From positions 1-37,471 of the IMG/VR virus record IMGVR_UViG_3300020183_000225: 37,471 nt of DNA; one strand, given 5' to 3'. Numbering within the stretch: the stretch's first letter is position 1; each line of letters opens with the position of its first letter. The DNA comes from a virus. The notes beneath the pieces are model-generated. The model saw only the letters and a list, made by a program, of their open reading frames with translations. It searched no databases and was not told the origin of the DNA. This document shows, piece by piece, positions 31,364 to 37,471 of the stretch. A program made the position numbers and the translations under genes.

Positions 31364-32060
31364 TCCTAATCTTTTGATAGGCTTTCACCGTAATTGGATA
31401 AAGGTCAGAAATAATATCTAATACTGCTTCTGCTGCTCTCTGAATTTCCCATTGTGCTCCTTCATGTGTGCGAAGGTCTACAAACTTTAGGATATTGTTC
31501 AGATTGGCAGAACAATAATATTCAGTATAGAGATTTTGAGGAAGAACACCACGGGCTTGCTCACGACATACACCAAGTTCCATCATTTTATTGTAAAGCT
31601 CAACACTTTCAATATGATGGTCCCTAACAGCATCTTGTACTCTACGACCTTGTATCCATTGGTCTGGTTCTTCTACCCAAGGATTAATTAAATCTTCTGT
31701 ATTACTTGCTTGGCGGTTGCTTTTATGCTGTGTTCTAAATTGTTTTGGTTCATAAAATTGAAGGTTTTCTTCCGTATAGCGTCTAGAAATTTCATTATAC
31801 GACCAAGTTCTGTGTCTATGGTGCTGTGAGCGTACAAATAGTGGAACCTTAAATCTAAAGGTTACAAAGTTGTGCTCCAATACAGAAGTATGACGATGCC
31901 TAATAAGGTAATCAATAAGCTTTTGATCATTAGTGTCTAACTCTTCTTTGTGTTTTCCAAAACTAACTCTAGCACTATTAACTACAGTTAGGTCGCTCCC
32001 GACAAAATCAACAAGTTCTACTTTACCAATTCCATCATCATATAGCTGAATGGACTTCAT
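31344..32060 (-). CDS. thyX: Flavin-dependent thymidylate synthase ThyX
   Basis: 238 aa. The ThyX signature RHRTWSYNEISRRY is at residues 82-95. Conserved LIRHRHTSVLEHNFVTFRF and the C-terminal FVDLRTHEGAQWEIQ region are present. It converts dUMP to dTMP using methylene-THF, FAD and NADPH, and takes dUMP from the dUTPase. CGGAATAATA precedes the ATG. Confidence 0.97.
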   Translation of the reverse strand: MKSIQLYDDGIGKVELVDFVGSDLTVVNSARVSFGKHKEELDTNDQKLIDYLIRHRHTSVLEHNFVTFRFKVPLFVRSQHHRHRTWSYNEISRRYTEENLQFYEPKQFRTQHKSNRQASNTEDLINPWVEEPDQWIQGRRVQDAVRDHHIESVELYNKMMELGVCREQARGVLPQNLYTEYYCSANLNNILKFVDLRTHEGAQWEIQRAAEAVLDIISDLYPITVKAYQKIRNEKHGS

Positions 32061-32062
32061 TA

Positions 32063-32329
32063 TTATTCCGTTTTTGATTCAACTTCTACAGTACCGCGAA
32101 GAGTACGATAAGTAGCACGAAGTTCATCAAAGTCTACTTCTTGCTTCATAAGTCGATAAGCTTTTACGGCGGTGCGAATATCCTCTTTTGTAAGCCATCC
32201 ATTCTCAATATATTCAGTTCGTAGGTCTGTGCGTTGGTCCTTATAAGGTTGTATAGCATCTTCAATTGTTGAAAGAGAAGAGATATAATTTACGATGTGG
32301 TCTTCTTTTAGTGTTTCATTAACTGACAT
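32063..32329 (-). CDS. Hypothetical helical protein (88 aa)
   Basis: Mostly helical with several charged stretches (SVNETLKEDHIVNYISSLS, KAYRLMKQEVDFDELRATYR). Lies 2 bp from thyX and abuts the next gene. No family recognised. Confidence 0.75.
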   Translation of the reverse strand: MSVNETLKEDHIVNYISSLSTIEDAIQPYKDQRTDLRTEYIENGWLTKEDIRTAVKAYRLMKQEVDFDELRATYRTLRGTVEVESKTE

Positions 32330-32529
32330 TATTTCTCCATTTTTGAAAGTTGATATTCTAACTCACGAATTTTACTGTATTCATATTCCATCATTCGTTC
32401 GTGATGCCAAATGTATTTACTTGTCTTGCTTTTGTCAAGTATGAGAATTTTTCTATTATTTATGCTTTCTGTTAGTTTACTAATTTCATTTAGTATATCT
32501 TCTTTATTGTATAGTATGTTTTTTTCCAT
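32329..32529 (-). CDS. Small coiled-coil protein (66 aa)
   Basis: From the ATG at 32529: MEKNILYNKEDILNEISKLT and a charged helical remainder ending YQLSKMEK. A longer form from 32583 would overlap the upstream gene by 80 bp and is less likely. No family recognised. Confidence 0.62.
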   Translation of the reverse strand: MEKNILYNKEDILNEISKLTESINNRKILILDKSKTSKYIWHHERMMEYEYSKIRELEYQLSKMEK

Positions 32530-33109
32530 CTTTTTGTTTAAAATTCCTGTGGGCATATCCATCCTCAAAAAACGGAATAACAAATTTCTTTGTTTTCTTC
32601 CCTTTGCCTACGGTTGAATACATATCCTTTCTACTTATAACCGCTGGGTCTGGGTGAGTCAACACCATTGATACAGGTTCTGTTGGACTTTCACCAGAAG
32701 CGGAATCAATATAATGAAATAAAAATTCATCTGGTCCGATTCTTTCTCCCCAAATAATCGATTCTTGCCCAAAGTGTTTACCAAGCTTTATCATGGTTTC
32801 TTTTGTGACATTGTTGATAGCAAAAGATTCTTCTTCAGCACCAGCAAATTTACCACCAATACGATAATGTCCAAGGTTCATGTATCTTAGAAAGGCAATA
32901 AGTTTTTCATTTTGCTTTTGGTTGAATTCTTCTGATTGTTTTTGACCATCTGGATTTTGGGCTGTCATAATACCAACAGAATTAATATTATTTCTTTCAC
33001 CCTTTAGAGCTTTTACAACTCTATCATAAGCAGAGCGTTCGGTCAATAGATTACTTTCTTGTAAGGTTTCTTTTACAAGCTTTCTAAGTTCGTTTAGGGT
33101 GATAGACAA
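32504..33109 (-). CDS. Hypothetical protein (201 aa)
   Basis: The N-terminus MSITLNELRKLVKETLQE resembles helical tags seen on virion proteins of marine myoviruses. A GIMTAQNPDG segment, GGKFAGAEEESFAI and GERIGPDEFLFHYI follow and look like a conserved alpha/beta domain, possibly DUF3293-like, but I cannot confirm it. The C-terminus is basic. It precedes the groES-like gene by 3 bp in the opposite sense of transcription order (downstream of it). Confidence 0.7.
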   Translation of the reverse strand: MSITLNELRKLVKETLQESNLLTERSAYDRVVKALKGERNNINSVGIMTAQNPDGQKQSEEFNQKQNEKLIAFLRYMNLGHYRIGGKFAGAEEESFAINNVTKETMIKLGKHFGQESIIWGERIGPDEFLFHYIDSASGESPTEPVSMVLTHPDPAVISRKDMYSTVGKGKKTKKFVIPFFEDGYAHRNFKQKDGKKHTIQ

Positions 33110-33112
33110 GAT

Positions 33113-33388
33113 TTATTCCTCCAATGGTACTACTACGGCAATTACATAATTGTCTGTAATTAAATAGTAATTTTTACCATTTAGTTCTATCTTTTCAAGC
33201 ATTTGTGTAGGAACAAGAATAAAAGAATCTGGTGAATAAACGGCAGTAGAATCCTCAATTACCTTAACTACTTTATATCTTTCTACTTCTTCATATTCGT
33301 TTGGAACAACAAAAGTACGTTCTTCAACTTTTTTTTTTATTTCAACTGGTTCTACAAAGATATATCTATTTCGTGGAGATAAAAACAT
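33113..33388 (-). CDS. GroES-like co-chaperonin (Cpn10)
   Basis: 91 aa, the usual Cpn10 length. LSPRNRYIFVEPVEIKKKVE matches the first strand, ERTFVVPNEYEEVERYKVVK stands where the mobile loop and next strand lie, and MLEKIELNGKNYYLITDNYV with IAVVV matches the closing strands of GroES. It would cap a GroEL ring, most simply the phage's own GroEL at 16404-17972, or replace host GroES as T4 gp31 does. AGAGGACACAA precedes the ATG. It overlaps the upstream gene by 23 bp. Confidence 0.75.
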   Translation of the reverse strand: MFLSPRNRYIFVEPVEIKKKVEERTFVVPNEYEEVERYKVVKVIEDSTAVYSPDSFILVPTQMLEKIELNGKNYYLITDNYVIAVVVPLEE

Positions 33389-33611
33389 TTGTGTCCTCTA
33401 ATAATTTTTGATTTAATTTATATTCATCAACAGTTAGGAAGTTAGTTGTTCTTTTATTGCAATACTTACAAATAAAATCAATACTAATCATATTTGAAAT
33501 AGTTGTTTCTATTCTTCCAGATAAAACCCAAAAGTGTTGTTTACTGTTTGGGTCTGTTTTATTACATTTTTGATTTGCGTCTATTCTTGGTACTAAATGG
33601 TTTAGTTTCAT
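33366..33611 (-). CDS. Small zinc-binding protein
   Basis: 81 aa. ISIDFICKYCNKRTTNF carries a C-x2-C pair; further ligands may be H and C nearer the N-terminus (QKCNKTD, HFWV). The SD GGGAG lies in the 3' arm of the terminator just upstream. Function unknown. Confidence 0.7.
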   Translation of the reverse strand: MKLNHLVPRIDANQKCNKTDPNSKQHFWVLSGRIETTISNMISIDFICKYCNKRTTNFLTVDEYKLNQKLLEDTNVFISTK

Positions 33612-33621
33612 AACAAAAACT

Positions 33622-33652
33622 CCCGATAGGCTAAATATAATAACCTATCGGG
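33622..33652 (-). terminator. Rho-independent terminator after nrdJ
   Basis: A 9-bp stem CCCGATAGG/CCTATCGGG with a 13-nt loop is followed on the minus strand by AGTTTTTG. It lies 68 bp after the ribonucleotide reductase stop. The 3' arm provides GGGAG to the next gene as SD. Confidence 0.85.
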
Positions 33653-33719
33653 GATAATGCAATAGTTATTTAGATATTTTGTAATAAGTCTATGGTTGTG
33701 CTAAATGCCTAAATAGTGC

Positions 33720-36125
33720 CTATCCGCAGCGAGAAAACCCACAATCTCCACAGGTTACACAACCATCTTGATAAATAAGATTTGTTGAATTACAATCTGG
33801 ACAAGTCTTCTGGCTGCTTACTCTTGTTCCATCTGGTACGTATTGCTTCAGTACTCTTGCAATAACTCTGGCAAAGGAGAACATATCTGAGCTTTCATCT
33901 TTCTGAAGTTGTTCTACTACGTAATTGATTTTGGCTCCGTGACGAAGTGAAAGAGATAGTAAACGAGTAAATGATGAGTAGTTTGCATTATCAAATACTT
34001 TTACTACGTCTTTTACGGTAAGTTCATCAACGACTAAATCATAACGTGCTTGTGTCTTTGTGAGAGAAGTCTTGATTAGTTTACCCTTCTTTGCAGTTCT
34101 TGGAAGGTCTACAATTTTGTTAGCACCACCAATAACTTCATAAGGTTTACCATCAAGAAGCCCAATAAGAATTGTCCACTTTTCACCCTTTACAGAAACA
34201 TTGTGGATATCACACTCTACTTCAGATGGACGTTTTGGTGCATCATGTTGTGGGAATGTCTCTTTCTTGGTTTCTGTAAGAAGAACACCATCACGGGAAC
34301 CATCAACATAAACTGTAATTCCTTTTAGACCAAGCTTCCAGCCAAGTTGATAAAGTTCAGAAACTGTATCAGCAGAAGTACCCTTTGGAAGATTGATTGT
34401 TGAAGAAATAGAGTGGTCAATGTGTTTTTGAATTACACCTTGAATCTCTACACGACGTTTCCAATCAATCTTATCTGATTCTGTAAAGAAAGAAGGAATT
34501 TGGTCTGTTTCATTCTTAGAAAGATATTCTTGTACATTGTGATGATAAACTCGGTATTCAGCCCAACGGTCACCAGTAACGTCTACGAATGCTGCTGCTT
34601 GGTCTTGCTCATTGTGAGAAAGTTTACGACGACGAATGTAGAAGTTACGGAATACTGGCTCAAGTCCAGAGGAGGTCTGAGACATAATAGAAACAGAACC
34701 AGTAGGAGCATTTGTTAGAATACTAATGTTTCTACGTCCAAATGTCTTGATTGCATTTTGGATTGCAGTTGGAAGAGATTGAATAAATGCATTATCTTTC
34801 TCCTTCTCCCAATCAAACACAGGGAATGAACCACGCTCTTTAGCAAGCCATGTAGATTCTGTATAAGCACTTTCTTTTAGAGTTGAATAGATTCTATCAA
34901 TTACAACGAGAGCTTCTGCGGAATCATAAGCAAGTTTCATGCAAGCAAGAGCATCTGCAAGACCATGAGTGCCAAGACCTGTACGACGACCATTCTTGCA
35001 AGCATCATAAAGTTGTTGCCAAAGAGCCTTTTCATCTTCTGTATTTGCTGCATCAATAATTGAAAGCAACTTCTCAAGTTCCAAATCAATCAAATCATCA
35101 GATAGACGCATAGCGTGTTTAACTACAGTCTCAAAATGTTCGTAATCAAAAGCAGCATTATCTGTAAATGGATTTGTAACAAATGATTTGAGGTTTACTG
35201 AGATAAGTCTACATGAATCATAAGCAGAAAGAGGAATCTCACCACATGGATTTGTAGTAAGAGTTTTAAAGCCTACATCTTTATATGATTCTGCTGGTAG
35301 ATATTTCTCAATATTACCCCACATCAAGAGTCCGGGTTCTGCGGTTCTCGTGGCTGAGTCAACGATGGTTTTCCAAAGTTCTCTGGCTCTAATAGTTTTA
35401 GTGTAAGTAGGATTAGAGGAATCAACAGGAAATCTAAGAGTAAAATCCGCATCCTGTTGGACAGCTTCCATAAAATCGTCTGTGATTCTGATTGAGACAT
35501 TTGCACCTGTTACTTTTGTTAGATCATGCTTCATTTTAGCAAATTTGTCAACATCTGGGTGTCTTACGTCAATAGAAATCATAAGAGCACCACGACGACC
35601 ATTTTGACCAATCATACGACAAACATATGAATAGAAGTCTGCAAACGACCAAGCACCTGTAGTAGTACCAGCAGAATTGTTTACTGCCATACCTTCTGGA
35701 CGTAGATTTGTAATATCAAGACCTACACCACAACGACGCTTGAAAAGGTTAGCAAGATGTTTCCCAGAATCTACAATAGAAGAAACATTATCGTCTGGTG
35801 AAGCAACTACAACACAATTTGAAAGTGATGCGTTTACAAAACTATTTCCAATACCAAACATTGGAGAACCTTGTGGAACAATGTACTTAAAATCTTTGAT
35901 ATATGAATAAATTTGTTCTTCTGATAGGGCAGACTTTCCACCATATCGTGCTTCAATACGAGCGAACTCTTTAGCCAAACGACGATGTAAGTCATTTGGG
36001 GTAAGCTCTATATATAAGCCTGTAGTATCTTTTAGGGCGTATTTGGTGGTAAACACGTTTGCTGATAATTCATCACCATTAAAATATTGTAAACTTGCCT
36101 TGTTTACTTGTTCTCTAGTGTACAT
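33720..36125 (-). CDS. nrdJ: Class II (adenosylcobalamin) ribonucleotide reductase
   Basis: 801 aa. The RNR core includes NASLSNCVVVASPDD (redox Cys), FKRRCGVGLDITNLRPEG, the active-site TTNPCGEIPLSAYDSC with Cys and Glu, and NAPTGSVSIMSQTSSGLEPVF. The C-terminal CPDC...CVTCGDCGFSRC zinc ribbon is typical of NrdJ. It reduces ribonucleotides to deoxyribonucleotides and needs host cobalamin but not oxygen or a second subunit. It overlaps the helicase gene by 22 bp. No intein or intron is present. Confidence 0.96.
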   Translation of the reverse strand: MYTREQVNKASLQYFNGDELSANVFTTKYALKDTTGLYIELTPNDLHRRLAKEFARIEARYGGKSALSEEQIYSYIKDFKYIVPQGSPMFGIGNSFVNASLSNCVVVASPDDNVSSIVDSGKHLANLFKRRCGVGLDITNLRPEGMAVNNSAGTTTGAWSFADFYSYVCRMIGQNGRRGALMISIDVRHPDVDKFAKMKHDLTKVTGANVSIRITDDFMEAVQQDADFTLRFPVDSSNPTYTKTIRARELWKTIVDSATRTAEPGLLMWGNIEKYLPAESYKDVGFKTLTTNPCGEIPLSAYDSCRLISVNLKSFVTNPFTDNAAFDYEHFETVVKHAMRLSDDLIDLELEKLLSIIDAANTEDEKALWQQLYDACKNGRRTGLGTHGLADALACMKLAYDSAEALVVIDRIYSTLKESAYTESTWLAKERGSFPVFDWEKEKDNAFIQSLPTAIQNAIKTFGRRNISILTNAPTGSVSIMSQTSSGLEPVFRNFYIRRRKLSHNEQDQAAAFVDVTGDRWAEYRVYHHNVQEYLSKNETDQIPSFFTESDKIDWKRRVEIQGVIQKHIDHSISSTINLPKGTSADTVSELYQLGWKLGLKGITVYVDGSRDGVLLTETKKETFPQHDAPKRPSEVECDIHNVSVKGEKWTILIGLLDGKPYEVIGGANKIVDLPRTAKKGKLIKTSLTKTQARYDLVVDELTVKDVVKVFDNANYSSFTRLLSLSLRHGAKINYVVEQLQKDESSDMFSFARVIARVLKQYVPDGTRVSSQKTCPDCNSTNLIYQDGCVTCGDCGFSRCG

Positions 36126-37471
36126 TCATTGTTCTCCGTTTTTTTGGTTTTCTTATGTCTTGAATACTTCTTCTTTAAGTTTTCTTCTTGCTCTTTCGCA
36201 GACTTGGTAACGATTTCTGATGGAGTTTCGCCAGTTGAGGGAAGCATTCTGATACTAACATTTCCCGTATCCATATTGATTGGATATACCAAACCATCTG
36301 GACCGTTTCGGTTTTTAGCGATAAACATTCTACCACCATTTATATTCTTATCTTCAACTGTACGAGATACTGAGAAAATCAAATCTGCAACAAAACACTT
36401 ATTGAAGGCTTCACTAATTGACTCCATCGTAATAACTTCTGCATTTAGACCAGAGCGATTTGTTTGAGAAGCGGTCCAAACAGGGCAACCAACTTCTGCT
36501 GCAATTCCTCTTAGTTCTTCATAAATAGTCTCAAGTTCTTGCCTCTTCTCTTTTTGATTTGAAATAGGTTTGAGTAGATCACCATAATCAACAATAATCA
36601 TATCGGGAGTAATACCACGGACCTTTAGCTTTTCAAGATGCATACGAATGGTGTTAGTGCTTGCTGTTTTGGTAGGATACTCCTTTACAATAAGCTTACC
36701 ACTCATATCCTTAATCATATCAAAAATTTGGTCTTTATATTGAGGCAACTCACGAATAGCAAATGAAGTATAACAACTATCATAGCGAGAAGCAACAACA
36801 GTATCACCTAATTCAAGAGTATAATGAATAACCGTCTTTCCTTGTTTTAGAGCCTCGGTCCCAAGATGTACAAGAACCATTGATTTACCAGCACCCGTAG
36901 GAGCTACAACTACGCCAAGTTCACCACGACCAAGGCCACCTTTTGTAAGATGGTCCATTTCACCCCAACCAGTTGAAACAGGATTACGGGACTTAATTTC
37001 AAAACGCTTCTCAAAGTCTGCAATAAAATCATACCCAACATCAGCGGATACACCAAGCTTTAGTGCATCATTGATTGTCTTTGAGATTTCATCAAATGAA
37101 GCAGATTGAAGAAGTTTTACAGACTTCAACATAGCTTCCTTCAACTTTTGCTTCTTACAAAAGTCTAGAGAAGTTTCCTTGATATACTCCGCACCATCTA
37201 CTTCTTTTGCATGAATACGAGCAAAGTAATCCCGTACTTGCTTCTGTAGGGCTTCGTTTTCTTCGCCCAAAGAATCACGGAGAATAGAAGTCATAATGTC
37301 ATAAGATGGATGCACCTTATAACGGTCTTTATAATCAAACATCTTCTGTACAAAGGTTTGAAGGTACTTGAGTTCCAAAAACTCAATATTCATTACTTCT
37401 TTGATTTGGTCACAGAAGGTTCTATCGTTTAGCATAAGTTGGACAAGGTTCTCTTGAAATACCTTGCCAAA
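36104..37471 (-). CDS. Replicative DNA helicase (DnaB/gp41-like), 5' end outside window
   Basis: The frame is open to the right edge, so the true start lies beyond 37471; an internal ATG at 37435 gives 443 aa. Walker A APTGAGKS (near residue 188 of that count), Walker B DMIIVDYGDLLKP and a VWTASQTNRSG arginine/sensor region mark a RecA-fold DnaB-type helicase. It unwinds DNA 5'-3' ahead of the phage PolIII alpha. The C-terminal tail is basic (KKYSRHKKTKKTENNE). Confidence 0.93.
   Translation of the reverse strand, partial: FGKVFQENLVQLMLNDRTFCDQIKEVMNIEFLELKYLQTFVQKMFDYKDRYKVHPSYDIMTSILRDSLGEENEALQKQVRDYFARIHAKEVDGAEYIKETSLDFCKKQKLKEAMLKSVKLLQSASFDEISKTINDALKLGVSADVGYDFIADFEKRFEIKSRNPVSTGWGEMDHLTKGGLGRGELGVVVAPTGAGKSMVLVHLGTEALKQGKTVIHYTLELGDTVVASRYDSCYTSFAIRELPQYKDQIFDMIKDMSGKLIVKEYPTKTASTNTIRMHLEKLKVRGITPDMIIVDYGDLLKPISNQKEKRQELETIYEELRGIAAEVGCPVWTASQTNRSGLNAEVITMESISEAFNKCFVADLIFSVSRTVEDKNINGGRMFIAKNRNGPDGLVYPINMDTGNVSIRMLPSTGETPSEIVTKSAKEQEENLKKKYSRHKKTKKTENNECTLENK

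Noticed and set aside
1-37471. CRISPR arrays, insertion-sequence transposases, integrase or attachment sites
   Set aside because: None is seen; the only tandem repeats are the coding zinc-ribbon units at 3683-4837.

Overview
The window is part of a large, AT-rich tailed-phage genome. Nearly every gene lies on the minus strand, genes are short and overlap by 1-30 bp, and the cargo is typical of a big virulent phage: a tRNA cluster, free-standing homing endonucleases, nucleotide metabolism, its own replicase and chaperonins. The host cannot be fixed from sequence alone. Shine-Dalgarno (SD) sites and sigma70-like promoters are clear, so a bacterium with standard SD initiation is likely. A cyanobacterial-type intron hints at, but does not prove, contact with cyanobacteria.

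Layout from left to right. Positions 1-2960 hold a tRNA island: Lys(UUU), Lys(CUU), Phe, Glu, Leu(CAA), an intron-split Leu(UAA), Ile(UAU) and an atypical tRNA-like gene, interleaved with an HNH and a PD-(D/E)XK endonuclease. Positions 2960-5600 hold two small genes, a six-repeat zinc-ribbon/Vsr-like endonuclease and a DNA methyltransferase. Positions 5600-10130 are a run of tiny genes around a thymidine kinase. Many encode one recurrent small-barrel type with an (F/Y)xIGD(L/I/F)V signature. A 288-bp island with perfect 25-bp terminal inverted repeats and a structured core interrupts them. Positions 10130-16400 carry a HAD-like phosphatase, an 854-aa unknown protein, a cupin, an AT-hook-like protein and small genes. 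Positions 16400-20650 carry GroEL, a 413-aa unknown, a ClpP-like protease and a very acidic protein, with good sigma70-like promoters before groEL and clpP. Positions 20690-25200 carry a CBS-less IMPDH/GMP reductase, thioredoxin, a DUF3310 protein, dUTPase, a metallophosphoesterase and a UV-damage endonuclease.

Positions 25200-29200 encode a bacterial-type DNA polymerase III alpha subunit. It is split into two genes by a split intein placed directly before the conserved HAGG motif. The 113 bp between the halves, plus the overlap with both, contains the C-terminal remnant of a Vsr-like homing endonuclease. Positions 29200-37471 carry a nucleotidyltransferase-like protein, ThyX, small genes, a GroES-like co-chaperonin, a class II ribonucleotide reductase and a DnaB/gp41-type helicase that runs off the right edge.

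Together the genes make and repair dNTPs (NrdJ, ThyX, TK, dUTPase, thioredoxin), replicate DNA (PolIII alpha, helicase), fold and process virion proteins (GroEL, GroES, ClpP-like) and supplement translation. The most notable biology is the density of selfish elements: a group I intron at the cyanobacterial tRNA-Leu(UAA) site, a fractured intein gene, and endonuclease genes whose start regions are buried in hairpins.
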